Source: Oceanicaulis sp. MMSF_3324
GTDB taxonomy: Bacteria; Pseudomonadota; Alphaproteobacteria; Caulobacterales; Maricaulaceae
Direction: 5' to 3'
Length of the DNA: 64,000 bases
Assembly (NCBI RefSeq): GCF_030733545.1
Contig: NZ_JASHIU010000001.1
Span: 607,024-671,023 of the forward strand
In this document: positions 1-8,134 of the stretch, one piece after another
How positions within the stretch are numbered: the first letter of the stretch is position 1
Layout of the letters: the number at the start of each line of letters is the position of its first letter
Position numbers and translations under genes: made by a program
The notes under the pieces: model-generated
The model's database searches: none
What the model was told of the DNA's origin: nothing
Seen by the model: only the letters and a program-made list of their open reading frames with translations

Positions 1-359
1 GCGGCGCCGATGTCATCCTGGACATGGTCGGCGGCGATTATGTTCAGCACAATCTCAATTGCCTGAACCGGTTCGGTCGCCTGGTGATGATCGCCTTCCT
101 CAAGGGCAGCCGGGTCGAGGTGGATCTGATGGGCCTGATGCTCAAACGTCAGACCCTGACGGGCTCGACCTTGCGGTCGCGCTCGGATGAAGAGAAGGCC
201 GAGATCGCGCGCGCAGTCCACACCCATGTCTGGCCTTGGATCAAATCGGGTCAGGTGCGTCCGCTCGTGGATCAGACCTTTGCGCTGGATGACGTCTCCA
301 AGGCGCATGCGCGCATGGATGAGGGCGGGCATTCGGGCAAGCTGCTGCTGATTCCCTAG
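1..359 (+). CDS. Zinc-type alcohol dehydrogenase/quinone oxidoreductase, C-terminal part
   Basis: Partial gene that enters from the left edge; the reading frame is open from base 3 and ends at TAG 357-359. The visible 118 residues resemble the C-terminal half of NAD(P)H:quinone oxidoreductases of the MDR superfamily: a GADVILDMVGGDY turn of the nucleotide-binding fold, then the family-typical stretch ending in DEGGHSGKLLLIP. Such cytosolic enzymes reduce quinones or enals with NADPH. The N-terminal catalytic domain lies outside the window, so substrate class cannot be judged. Confidence 0.8.
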   Translation, partial: GADVILDMVGGDYVQHNLNCLNRFGRLVMIAFLKGSRVEVDLMGLMLKRQTLTGSTLRSRSDEEKAEIARAVHTHVWPWIKSGQVRPLVDQTFALDDVSKAHARMDEGGHSGKLLLIP

Positions 360-372
360 CGTGACAGGGGTG

Positions 373-401
373 TTTCCAGCGCGTGACAAGCGCGCTATAA
401 G
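373..401 (+). promoter_or_regulatory. Candidate promoter of the trcR leader
   Basis: TTTCCA (373-378), 17-bp spacer, TATAAG (396-401). The -10 matches 5 of 6 consensus bases and the -35 matches 4 of 6. It lies between the upstream stop codon (359) and the leader terminator (461-489). Only about 20 bp separate that terminator from the trcR start, so a promoter here or further upstream is needed. Predicted by eye. Confidence 0.4.
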
Positions 402-460
402 GGCGGTCACACTCTCCCTCTTCATCGTGAGTACGAGCTGAGGGGCGGTCGACGGCAACA

Positions 461-489
461 ACCCGGCGGTCCGCGCCGGGTTTTCTTTT
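461..489 (+). terminator. Intrinsic terminator just upstream of trcR (possible attenuator)
   Basis: ACCCGGC (461-467) pairs perfectly with GCCGGGT (475-481) around a 7-nt loop and is followed by TTTCTTTT. It ends 21 nt before the trcR ATG. It may end transcription of the upstream oxidoreductase, end a short leader RNA, or act as an attenuator of trcR. Confidence 0.75.
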
Positions 490-510
490 GTTTCGTGTAC
501 GAGGACTGAC

Positions 511-1170
511 ATGGCCGAGATTCTCATGCCCAAGGCGACGGCGGTCTGGCTGGTGGACAACACCGCGCTGAGCTTTGAACAAATCGCCGATTTCACCGGC
601 CTGCACCATCTTGAGATCAAGGGCATCGCCGATGGTGATGTGGCCGCGGGCGTGCGCGGTTCCGACCCGGTCGCGTCCGGTCAGCTTGACCGCGCCGAAC
701 TGGACAAGGCGGAAGCGGACTCCTCTTACCGGATGACCGCCTCCAAACCGAAATACGCCGAGCTTCAGGAACGCAAGAAAGGCCCGCGCTACACGCCGTT
801 GTCGCGCCGCCAGAACCGTCCGGACGCCATCGCCTGGCTGGTGCGCAACCACCCCGAGTTGACCGATGCGCAAATCTCCAAGCTGATCGGCACCACCAAG
901 ACCACGATCGAGGCCGTCCGCGATCGTACGCACTGGAATTCGCCCAACATCAAGCCGACCGACCCGGTGACCCTGGGCCTGTGCACCCAGATTGATCTGG
1001 ACGCCCAGGTCTCCAAAGCCTCCGCCCGTCGCAAGCAGATGGAGGAAGATGGCCAGGTGATGATCGAGGAAGACACCCTCAAGCCGGCTGATGAGCAGGA
1101 CATGGACGCCGCCAACGCGCCGACCACGCTTGATGAGCTGTTCGGCAAGCCCAAGGGCGACGACGAATAG
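511..1170 (+). CDS. trcR: Cell-cycle transcriptional regulator TrcR (DUF1013 family)
   Basis: The 219-aa protein matches the alphaproteobacterial DUF1013 family, named TrcR in Caulobacter. It starts MAEILMPKATAVWLVDNT and carries a second HTH-like segment near residues 110-140 (AIAWLVRNHPELTDAQISKL). The C-terminal 50 residues are acidic and probably flexible. It is a cytosolic protein expected to bind DNA or RNA polymerase. GAGGACTGAC precedes the ATG as ribosome binding site. The gene is monocistronic, between a terminator at 461-489 and another at 1194-1227. The family assignment is firm; its precise targets are not visible here. Confidence 0.88.
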   Translation: MAEILMPKATAVWLVDNTALSFEQIADFTGLHHLEIKGIADGDVAAGVRGSDPVASGQLDRAELDKAEADSSYRMTASKPKYAELQERKKGPRYTPLSRRQNRPDAIAWLVRNHPELTDAQISKLIGTTKTTIEAVRDRTHWNSPNIKPTDPVTLGLCTQIDLDAQVSKASARRKQMEEDGQVMIEEDTLKPADEQDMDAANAPTTLDELFGKPKGDDE

Positions 1171-1193
1171 GCTGTGAGCCTTGTTGCATGCAG

Positions 1194-1227
1194 GAAAGCC
1201 CGGCTCGACGAGCCGGGCTTTCTTTTT
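1194..1227 (+). terminator. Intrinsic terminator of trcR
   Basis: Perfect 13-bp stem GAAAGCCCGGCTC (1194-1206) with GAGCCGGGCTTTC (1210-1222), loop GAC, then TTTTT (1223-1227). Confidence 0.92.
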
Positions 1228-1267
1228 GGCTGGATGCGAGCAGCGCGTCGAAATTGACGCCTCTTAT

Positions 1268-1290
1268 TTTGATTGATAATCACTCGCACT
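1268..1290 (+). promoter_or_regulatory. Fur-box-like sequence upstream of the TonB receptor
   Basis: TTTGATTGATAATCACTCGC resembles the Fur/ferric-uptake operator core GATAATxATxATC. It lies about 30 bp before the ATG of a siderophore-receptor gene, where an iron-responsive operator is expected. It could instead bind Irr or another Fur paralogue. Only one clear half of the site is strong. Confidence 0.45.
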
Positions 1291-1320
1291 AACAATGTGG
1301 CCGGCTGGAAGGCTCTCCCC

Positions 1321-3477
1321 ATGACCAAGATTGATCGTTTGCTGGGCGGCGCAGCGCTTTGCGCGCTGGCCCTGGCGGTTCCCGCTTATGCTCAGGATGC
1401 TGAGACGACCGAAGATGTGATCATCGTCACCGGCTCCCAGGTTGAACTCAACCAGGTCTTTGAAGGCGGCCAGGTCGCGCGCGGCGCGCGCAATGGTCTG
1501 CTGGGCAATGTGGATTTCCTGGACTCCCCCTTCACCACGACCGCCTACACCGCCGAGCTGATCGAGAACCAGCAGGCGCGCGGCATTGGCGACGTGCTCG
1601 CCAACAACCCGCAAGTGCGTCTGGCCAAGGGGTTCGGGAACTTCCAGGAACTCTATGTGGTGCGCGGTTTCCCGGTCTATTCCGACGACATGACGCTCAA
1701 TGGCGTCTACGGCATCCTGCCGCGCCAGTATGTGGCGGCTGAGCTGGTCGAGCGCGTCGAAGTGTTCTCCGGCGCCAATGCCTTCCTCAACGGCGCGGCC
1801 CCGGGCGGTTCGGGCGTGGGCGGCGCGTTCAATCTCGTGCCCAAGCGCGCCGGTGAAGACGATCTCACGCGCGTCACCCTGGGTTTTGAAGGCCGCTCAC
1901 ATGGCTATGCCGCGCTGGATCTGAGCCGCCGCTTTGGCGCGCAGGACGAGCTGGGCGTGCGCTTTAACGGAGCGCTGCGCGAGGGCGAAACCGCGATCGA
2001 GGACCAGGACCGCAGCCTGAACCTCTTCACCCTGGGGCTCAGCTATGAAACCGACCGCCTGCGCCTGTCGGCGGACCTGGGCTGGCAGGACCACCATATT
2101 GATGCCCCGCGCCCGCAGGTGACGCCGCTGGGCGCCATTCCGGCCGTGCCCGAAGCGGATGTGAACTACGCCCAGCCCTGGACCTTTACCGATGAGCAGC
2201 AGCTCTTTGGCGTGGTGCGGGCGGAAATGGATTTCAGCGATGTCGTCACCGGCTGGCTGGCCGTGGGCGCCCGTGATGGCGAAGAAGCCAATGTGCTGGC
2301 CAATCCCAGCGCCGGCGCATCGGGCGTAACGTCCGCCTATCGTTTCGACAATGCGCGGGCGGACCAGGTGATCAGCGCCGACGCTGGCCTGCGTGCAGAT
2401 GTGTGGACGGGCGAGATCGGCCACCGCCTGGTGGCGTCCGTTTCCGGCATCCACAGCGAATCTGACAATGCCTACGCCTTTTCGAGCTTTGCCGGCTTTG
2501 CGGGTGATCTGAACGACCCCTTCGCCGCGCCTCAACCGGCGGCGGACTTCTTTGTCGGCGGCGATCTCGACAATCCCGGCAAGACCGAGGAAGTCACCAA
2601 CACCAGTTTCGCCCTGGCCGACACGATGAGCCTTCTGGAGGGCCGAGTGCTCGCCACCGTGGGGCTGCGCTGGCAGGCCATTGATGCGGCGAGCTTTGAC
2701 TACAATACCGGCGCCGAGCTGAGCCGGTATGAAGACGATGCGATCACCCCGGCCTTCGGTCTGGTTTATCGCGCCTCGGACGCGGTGTCGCTGTACGCCA
2801 ACTATGCCGAGAGCCTGCAGCCGGGGCAGACCGCGCCGGCCAGTTCGGGCGGCACGCCGATCGTGAACGCCGGTGAAGTGCTGGCCCCGTTCCGCGGCGA
2901 GCAGATGGAAGCGGGTGTGAAGTATGATGCGGGCGCTTTTGGCGTCACCGCAAACCTGTTCGAACTGACCCAGCCGAGCGCCATCGTGGTGGGCGACCGC
3001 TTCACCGATGGCGGCGAGCAGCGCACGCGCGGCGCAGAACTGACCGTGTTCGGCGAGCCGGTCGAGGGCTTGCGCCTGATCGGCGGCGCGACCTGGCTGG
3101 ACGCCGAGCAGGTCCGGACCCAGGGCGGGCTGAATGAAGGCAATGCGGTTGTGGGCGTGCCGGAACTCCAGGCCAGCTTCAATGCCGAATGGGATGCGCG
3201 CTTCCTGCCCGGCCTCGTTCTGGAGGGGCGCGTCATCTATACCGGCGAGCAATACCCCAGCGCCGATAACACGCTCGAAATCCCGGCCTGGGCGCGGTTT
3301 GATGCGGGCGTGCGGTACAGCTTCGAAGCCCAGGGTCGGCCCACCGCCCTGCGCGCGCGGGTGGAAAACCTGCTCGATGATGATTACTGGGCCTCGACCG
3401 GCGGCTTCCCGGGCGCGAACTATCTGGTGCAGGGCGAGCCGCGCACCGTGCGCGTGTCGGTGAGCACCGACTTCTAG
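1321..3477 (+). CDS. TonB-dependent siderophore receptor
   Basis: The 718-aa outer-membrane receptor imports a ferric-siderophore using TonB energy. A signal peptide (MTKIDRLLGGAALCALALAV, cut after AYAQ) is followed by a TonB-box-like DVIIVTGS and a plug domain with PQVRLAKGFG and YVVRGFPV. A 22-strand-type barrel ends in a C-terminal phenylalanine (SVSTDF), as outer-membrane barrels do. I chose ATG 1321 rather than TTG 1273: the signal peptide begins there and GGAAGG lies 8-12 bases upstream, while the TTG falls inside the Fur-like box. The stop is 10 bp before the PepSY gene, so they are probably one iron-regulated operon. The ligand cannot be read from sequence. Confidence 0.9.
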   Translation: MTKIDRLLGGAALCALALAVPAYAQDAETTEDVIIVTGSQVELNQVFEGGQVARGARNGLLGNVDFLDSPFTTTAYTAELIENQQARGIGDVLANNPQVRLAKGFGNFQELYVVRGFPVYSDDMTLNGVYGILPRQYVAAELVERVEVFSGANAFLNGAAPGGSGVGGAFNLVPKRAGEDDLTRVTLGFEGRSHGYAALDLSRRFGAQDELGVRFNGALREGETAIEDQDRSLNLFTLGLSYETDRLRLSADLGWQDHHIDAPRPQVTPLGAIPAVPEADVNYAQPWTFTDEQQLFGVVRAEMDFSDVVTGWLAVGARDGEEANVLANPSAGASGVTSAYRFDNARADQVISADAGLRADVWTGEIGHRLVASVSGIHSESDNAYAFSSFAGFAGDLNDPFAAPQPAADFFVGGDLDNPGKTEEVTNTSFALADTMSLLEGRVLATVGLRWQAIDAASFDYNTGAELSRYEDDAITPAFGLVYRASDAVSLYANYAESLQPGQTAPASSGGTPIVNAGEVLAPFRGEQMEAGVKYDAGAFGVTANLFELTQPSAIVVGDRFTDGGEQRTRGAELTVFGEPVEGLRLIGGATWLDAEQVRTQGGLNEGNAVVGVPELQASFNAEWDARFLPGLVLEGRVIYTGEQYPSADNTLEIPAWARFDAGVRYSFEAQGRPTALRARVENLLDDDYWASTGGFPGANYLVQGEPRTVRVSVSTDF

Positions 3478-3487
3478 GCGAGGCAAG

Positions 3488-4621
3488 ATGACCCAATCGG
3501 CGATCCGGCTCTGGAGCGGCATTCACACTTGGACGTCCCTGGTGTGCACGCTGTTCCTGCTCATGCTGTGCGTGACCGGATTGCCGATCATCTTCCATGA
3601 CGAGTTCGAGGCGGCGCTGAACCCGTCCGAATTCACGCCAGGCAATCCGGACGGTCCGATGCTGGATCTCGATCAGATCCTCGACCGCTCCCTGGACAAT
3701 CGCCCCGGCGAGGTTCCGCTCTTCATGAGCTTTGACATCGACCGTCCCGTGGTGAACGTCACCACCGGGCCGACGCCGGATGCGCCAGGCGGGGCGATGT
3801 GGTTTGAGCGGTTCGATCAGACCGACGGCTCCATTGTCGCCGCCCCGGCCGATGCGGGCGGGATCATGGATTTCCTGGTCCAGCTTCACACCGACATGTT
3901 CCTGGGGCTGCCCGGCAAGCTCTTTCTGGGCGCGATGGGGGTCAGCTTCCTCCTCGCCATCATATCCGGCGTGGTGCTGTACTGGCCGTTCATGCGCAAG
4001 CACCGCTTCGGCCTGTTGCGCCTGGAGCGGTCGGCCCGCACCAAATGGCTCGATTATCACAACCTTCTGGGCGTGGTGACGCTGGGCTGGGTGATGGTGG
4101 TGGGCGGCACCGGCGTGATCAATACGCTTGATGACGTGATCTACGGGTATTGGCGCGACGCGGCGCTGGCGGATCTGATCGCCGACTATCCGGATCGAGA
4201 CGTCCCGACGCCCGAGGAGATGGCCTCGCTTGATCAGGCGGTGAGGGCTGCGATCGAGGCTGCGCCGAACATGACCTTGCAGTTCGTGGCGTTTCCGGGC
4301 GGGACCTTCTCGACCGATTTTCATTACGCCATCTTCCTGCATGGCGACACGCCGCTGACCGAGCATCTGATTGCGCCGGTGCTGGTGGATGCGGTGACGG
4401 GCGAGGTGGCCGGCTTGCGCGAGATGCCCTGGTACACCAAGGCGCTGGCGCTGTCCCAGCCCTTGCATTTCGGTGATTACGCCGGTCTGCCGCTGAAGAT
4501 CCTCTGGGCGCTTCTGGACCTTCTGACCATCGTGGTGCTGGTCAGCGGTTTGTATCTGTGGGGCGTGCGCAAGGGCTATCTGAAGGGCGCGCGGCGGCGT
4601 GACGATGAGGTTCCGGCATGA
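3488..4621 (+). CDS. PepSY-associated transmembrane protein (iron-uptake partner)
   Basis: The 377-aa inner-membrane protein has the usual PepSY_TM arrangement: helix near residues 15-37 (VCTLFLLMLCVTGLPIIF), a periplasmic PepSY-like loop, helices near 145-170 and 190-215, a second periplasmic loop and a last helix near 338-360. Members sit beside TonB siderophore receptors and are thought to help reduce or release iron at the inner membrane, as PiuB/FoxB-like proteins. Its start lies 10 bp after the receptor stop and its stop overlaps the next ATG (ATGA). Function follows family and context, not catalytic residues. Confidence 0.85.
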   Translation: MTQSAIRLWSGIHTWTSLVCTLFLLMLCVTGLPIIFHDEFEAALNPSEFTPGNPDGPMLDLDQILDRSLDNRPGEVPLFMSFDIDRPVVNVTTGPTPDAPGGAMWFERFDQTDGSIVAAPADAGGIMDFLVQLHTDMFLGLPGKLFLGAMGVSFLLAIISGVVLYWPFMRKHRFGLLRLERSARTKWLDYHNLLGVVTLGWVMVVGGTGVINTLDDVIYGYWRDAALADLIADYPDRDVPTPEEMASLDQAVRAAIEAAPNMTLQFVAFPGGTFSTDFHYAIFLHGDTPLTEHLIAPVLVDAVTGEVAGLREMPWYTKALALSQPLHFGDYAGLPLKILWALLDLLTIVVLVSGLYLWGVRKGYLKGARRRDDEVPA

Positions 4622-4797
4622 CCCGGCTCTGGCGCGTCTTCGCCTGGCCGCTCCTGATCCTGGGCCTGAGCCTGTTTGGCCTGATCATCTCGCTCGTCGG
4701 CAATGGCCTGTGGGATGTGGCGGGTTGGATCGGCCTGTTCAGCCCGCTCGCGGCCCTGGTCTGGGCGCGCTTTGTCCGCGCCCCGTCAAACGCCTAG
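4618..4797 (+). CDS. Small two-helix membrane protein of the iron-uptake operon
   Basis: The 59-residue protein starts at an ATG that overlaps the TGA of the PepSY gene (ATGA, 4618-4621), a sign of translational coupling. It is MTRLWRVFAWPLLILGLSLF followed by a second hydrophobic stretch around residues 37-52. That gives two predicted helices separated by GNGLWDVAGW. Its stop shares the tetranucleotide CTAG (4794-4797) with the convergent SDR gene. Similar tiny proteins follow PepSY genes in other proteobacteria, but I know of no function; a subunit or chaperone role is only inferred from coupling. Confidence 0.7.
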   Translation: MTRLWRVFAWPLLILGLSLFGLIISLVGNGLWDVAGWIGLFSPLAALVWARFVRAPSNA

Positions 4798-5612
4798 TCC
4801 TCGTAGTCTTCGGGCTTCATCGTGTAATTGAGGGCCAGACGGCCACCATCGGCGTAGATGCATTCGCCGGTGATATAGCTGGCGTCCTTGTTGGCGAGGA
4901 ACCAGGCGACGCCTGCAATCTCGTCCGGATCGCCCAGCCGGTTCAACGGGGTCCGTGACAGGATGCGCTGCATGGCTTCGCGATCATCGGCCACCGCCTT
5001 GAGAATGTCGGTATTGATCGAGCCCGGCCCGATGGCGTTCACCCGCACGCCCCAGGGCGCCAGCGCCAGGGCCATGGACTTGGTCATCTGATTGAGCGCG
5101 CCCTTGCTCATCGTATAGGCGAGCTGGTCGGGCAGGGAGACCACCGCATTGACCGAGCTCATATTGATGATGGCGTAGCGCTTGCGGCAATCCTCGGCGC
5201 GCGCCTGTTCTTCCTCGATCTGTTCGACCATCTGTTTGGAGGCCGCCTTGGCCACCAGGAAGGCGCCGCGCAGATTGACGTTCATCACCGCGTTGAAATC
5301 GTCAAAGGACAGGTCAAGCACATCGCCCTTGGCCAGTCGTGCGGCGTTGTTGACCAGAATGTCCACGCGGTCAAAGGCCGAGCGGGTTTCGGCCATGAGG
5401 TTGGCGACGGCGAGCTTGTCGGACACGTCGCAGCTGACATAGAGCGCGCGTTCCTTGCCGGAGTTGAGCGTTTCGACCAGCGCTTCGCCCGCATCATCAT
5501 CTATGTCGGCGACCACGACACGCAGGCCTTCCTCGACAAAGCGCCGTGCGCAGGCTGCGCCAATGCCCTTGGCGCCGCCCGTGATGATGGCCACGCGATC
5601 CGATACGGCCAT
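4794..5612 (-). CDS. SDR-family NAD(P)-dependent oxidoreductase
   Basis: The 272-aa protein is a classical short-chain dehydrogenase. It has the Rossmann TGGAKGIG cofactor loop near residue 12, an NNAA motif near 90, catalytic Ser (INMSS) and the YTMSK Tyr-Lys pair near residues 160-165, and an IGPGSINTD segment. D-I-D-D after the second strand suggests a preference for NAD(H). The start at 5612 follows GGAG with a 7-nt spacer; an upstream ATG at 5648 has no such site. The last 11 residues (NYTMKPEDYED) form an acidic tail. The substrate is unknown. It stands alone, convergent with the iron operon. Confidence 0.85.
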   Translation of the reverse strand: MAVSDRVAIITGGAKGIGAACARRFVEEGLRVVVADIDDDAGEALVETLNSGKERALYVSCDVSDKLAVANLMAETRSAFDRVDILVNNAARLAKGDVLDLSFDDFNAVMNVNLRGAFLVAKAASKQMVEQIEEEQARAEDCRKRYAIINMSSVNAVVSLPDQLAYTMSKGALNQMTKSMALALAPWGVRVNAIGPGSINTDILKAVADDREAMQRILSRTPLNRLGDPDEIAGVAWFLANKDASYITGECIYADGGRLALNYTMKPEDYED

Positions 5613-5698
5613 GAGAGTACTCCACTTCCCAAAATCGCCGGCGATCAAACAGTGGCCGGACGTGTCTGTAAACCACTCAGTCAGTCACGATGAAGGGC

Positions 5699-6565
5699 TT
5701 AAGGGGCGTCGCTGAAGACGCGCTCGTAATCGGCGGCCACTTCGGGATCATCGGGCGATTGCTCATGCGCCAACGCGAAGAGCCGGCGCGCCTCGTCCGT
5801 TTCACCGATCTGCTCCAGCGCAGAGGCGAGCGAATGGGTGATCGAGCCTTCGTCGGGCGCAGCTTCAGACGCGGCGCGGCAGGTCGACAATCCGTCTGCG
5901 GCGCGGCCATCCTTCACCAGCGCCCAGCACAGCGCGTTCAGGGCGCCCGGATCGTCCGGCGCCAGGGCCACTGCTTCTCGCGCATCCTCGACCGCCATCT
6001 CGGTCAGGCCCATTTCCACAAAGGCGGCGGAGCGCCCGATCCAGGCCGAAGCGTAATCGGGTTCCGAGCGCACGGCGGCGTCAAAAGCGGCGACGGCCTC
6101 TTCAGGGCGGTCCAGATCCAGATACGCCGAGCCGGTCAGCACCGCGGTGAACCCGTCTTCGGGAATGCGTTCGCGCGCGATCTCGAGATCGGTGATGGCG
6201 TCCTCAGCCCGGTCAAGCTGCAGATAGGCGGCGGCCCGGTTGCGGCGGATCAGCGGATTGTCCACATCGCCGTCATTGGCTTCGACCAGGGCGAAGATCT
6301 GGTTGTAGGCGATCAGCGCCTCTTCAGACCGGGCGCTGGCCAGATACGCTGCGCCCAGCCGGGCGCGCAATTCCGCCTCTTGCGGCCAGTCATAGAACTG
6401 ATCGGCGAGGCAGTCCTGGAAGGCGGTGATGGCGGCGTCCGCGTCATTGGCCGACAGCGCCACATAGCCTTCGGGACAAAGCTCCTCGCGGGTCTGGGCT
6501 TGTGCCGTTGCCGGCAGCAGGCACAACACAGCAAAAAACGTCAGAAGGCGGACGGGTTTAAGCAC
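5699..6565 (-). CDS. Secreted tetratricopeptide-repeat protein
   Basis: The 288-aa protein has a signal peptide (LLTFFAVLCLLPATAQAQ, cleavage near residue 24) followed by an array of TPR units. Motif-like pieces such as AAYLASARSEEALIAYNQIF and the AYLDLDRPEEAVAAFDAAV unit recur about every 34 residues. It is probably periplasmic and serves as a protein-protein scaffold. It is monocistronic and lies head-to-tail with the upstream SDR gene. No enzymatic domain is visible, so no more specific role can be given. Confidence 0.8.
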   Translation of the reverse strand: MLKPVRLLTFFAVLCLLPATAQAQTREELCPEGYVALSANDADAAITAFQDCLADQFYDWPQEAELRARLGAAYLASARSEEALIAYNQIFALVEANDGDVDNPLIRRNRAAAYLQLDRAEDAITDLEIARERIPEDGFTAVLTGSAYLDLDRPEEAVAAFDAAVRSEPDYASAWIGRSAAFVEMGLTEMAVEDAREAVALAPDDPGALNALCWALVKDGRAADGLSTCRAASEAAPDEGSITHSLASALEQIGETDEARRLFALAHEQSPDDPEVAADYERVFSDAP

Positions 6566-6597
6566 GGGCGGGCTCGATCTTCAGCAAGGAATAAAAG

Positions 6598-6626
6598 AAA
6601 AGGGCGGACGTGATGTCCGCCCTTTT
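6598..6626 (-). terminator. Bidirectional hairpin terminator of the DUF465 gene
   Basis: AAAAGGGCGGAC (6598-6609) pairs with GTCCGCCCTTTT (6615-6626) around GTGAT. Read on the minus strand it is followed by CTTTTATT, fitting the end of the DUF465 gene at 6650. Confidence 0.85.
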
Positions 6627-6649
6627 GATCAGGCTAGCAGCTCGCGCCG

Positions 6650-6820
6650 TTATTGTCGTCGCCTGAGCGCCTCGATCTCTTCTTTCAGTTTAAGTTTTTG
6701 TTTTTTAAGGGCGGCTACCTGGAGGGTGTCGATGGAAGGGCTTTTCATTTCTTCGACAATCAGATGGTCCAGTTTGTCGTGTCGGGCGTCCAGTTCACGA
6801 ATACGCGCGTCAGTGGCCAT
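6650..6820 (-). CDS. YdcH-family (DUF465) small protein
   Basis: The 56-aa protein has the DUF465 pattern: IRELDARHDKLDHLIVEEMK, then LKKQKLKLKEEIEALRRR. It forms a short basic helical hairpin or coiled coil. The start at 6820 is set by GGGAGG seven bases upstream; a longer reading to 6877 lacks any site. Family members are cytosolic, about 60-75 aa, and of unknown biochemical role. A second member lies at 8135-8344, with ubiX between them. It is divergent from ubiX, sharing a promoter region of about 100 bp. Confidence 0.85.
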   Translation of the reverse strand: MATDARIRELDARHDKLDHLIVEEMKSPSIDTLQVAALKKQKLKLKEEIEALRRRQ

Positions 6821-6917
6821 TAATGCCTCCCTTGCTGTAGGACGTACATTGAACCATTTGATAGCGCGGTCTGACAATTCAAATTCGATTGCGACATTTT
6901 AACGGAGTTAACTCGCG

Positions 6918-7532
6918 GTGACGGAACTGACGCCAGATCGGCTCGTGGTTGGAATTTCCGGCGCATCGGGCGTGGTTTACGCGATGCGGGCGCTGGAGGC
7001 GCTCCGACAATTAGGTGTGGAAAGTCATGTGGTGGCCTCCAAGGCGGCCGAAATGACCCTGTCCTATGAGATGGGCGAGAAGCCCTCCATCCTGCGAGAG
7101 CGATCCGATTTTCTCTACAAGCAGGCCGATGTGGGCGCCTCGATCGCCTCGGGCTCGTTCAAGACGCGCGGCATGCTGATCACGCCATGTTCGGTGCGCA
7201 CCATGAGCGAGATCGCCACTGGCGTGACCTCTTCGCTGCTCACCCGCGCCGCAGACGTGGTGCTCAAGGAGCGCCGGTTGCTCGTGCTGATGGTGCGCGA
7301 GACGCCGTTTCATCTGGGCCATTTGCGGACCATGACGCAGCTGGCGGAAATGGGGGCGGTCATCCTGCCGCCCCTGCCAGCGTTCTACGCCCATCCCGAA
7401 AGCGTGGACGACATCATCAACCAGTCTGTGGGCCGGGCGCTCGACCTGTTCGGGCTTGACTGGGACGCCACCAAACGCTGGGGCGAGGATCTGGAACAGG
7501 GTCGCCGCCCCCAGGCGCGTACGCAAGGATGA
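6918..7532 (+). CDS. ubiX: Flavin prenyltransferase UbiX
   Basis: The 204-aa enzyme joins dimethylallyl phosphate to FMN, making the prenylated cofactor that UbiD uses in ubiquinone synthesis. Seen are the N-terminal VVGISGASGVVYAMRALEAL flavin-binding loop, CSVRTMSEIATG, and the MVRETPFHLGHL and PLPAFYAHP segments that line the active site. Length is normal for the family. It starts at GTG with GGAG 11 bases upstream. Its stop overlaps the next gene by 4 bp (ATGA). COQ9 at 11698-12372 belongs to the same pathway. Confidence 0.95.
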   Translation: MTELTPDRLVVGISGASGVVYAMRALEALRQLGVESHVVASKAAEMTLSYEMGEKPSILRERSDFLYKQADVGASIASGSFKTRGMLITPCSVRTMSEIATGVTSSLLTRAADVVLKERRLLVLMVRETPFHLGHLRTMTQLAEMGAVILPPLPAFYAHPESVDDIINQSVGRALDLFGLDWDATKRWGEDLEQGRRPQARTQG

Positions 7533-8014
7533 GCGCCTTCTGGAACTTCTCTGTCCGGCTTTACGCTCAGGACGGGGTGAAGCCGGCTTGCCTGGCGCTG
7601 CAGGCGGGCGGCATGGATGTGAATGTGGGCCTGTGGATCGTCTGGTCCTGCGTCAACGGTCGCGATCCGGGGCCGGCTCTGGGGCAGGCGGTGGAGCTGT
7701 CATCCCTGTGGAGCGCGCAGGTGGTCAAACCCTTGCGCAGCGCGCGCGATCATCTCAAGCATCCCATGGCCAGCATGGAGGCTGACGCCGCCCGGGCCTT
7801 GCGCAAAAGCGTGCTTGCCGCCGAGCTTGAAGCGGAAAAGCTTGAACAGCATGCGCTGGAAGCGCTGACCCAATCCTGCCCTGAAACCGGCGATATGGAC
7901 CGGCGGGATCTGGCGCTCAAACGCTTGCAGGACTATGCCGCCCGGCTCGGTTCAAGCGCGGCCTGTGCAGGCCAGTTTGTGGAAAACGTTTTCGAGACGA
8001 CCAAAAATGTGTAA
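7529..8014 (+). CDS. TIGR02444 family protein
   Basis: The 161-aa protein overlaps the end of ubiX by 4 bp (ATGA), so they are co-translated. Its N-terminus (FWNFSVRLYAQDGVKPACLA) and the DVNVGLWIVWSCV core match the TIGR02444 (DUF2390) family, which is all-helical, short and uncharacterised. No signal peptide or membrane helix is evident. Coupling to ubiX is suggestive of quinone metabolism but is not a demonstrated link. Confidence 0.8.
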   Translation: MSAFWNFSVRLYAQDGVKPACLALQAGGMDVNVGLWIVWSCVNGRDPGPALGQAVELSSLWSAQVVKPLRSARDHLKHPMASMEADAARALRKSVLAAELEAEKLEQHALEALTQSCPETGDMDRRDLALKRLQDYAARLGSSAACAGQFVENVFETTKNV

Positions 8015-8134
8015 TATAGACAGCCTCGAAACGGAGTGAGCGCAAGCGAGACGCTTTGGCGCCCGAGGTCTTTTCGACAATCCACTCAGCCGGATAGTCC
8101 GGCTTGCGTCTGATTGAAGAGGTCGGTCACGGCT

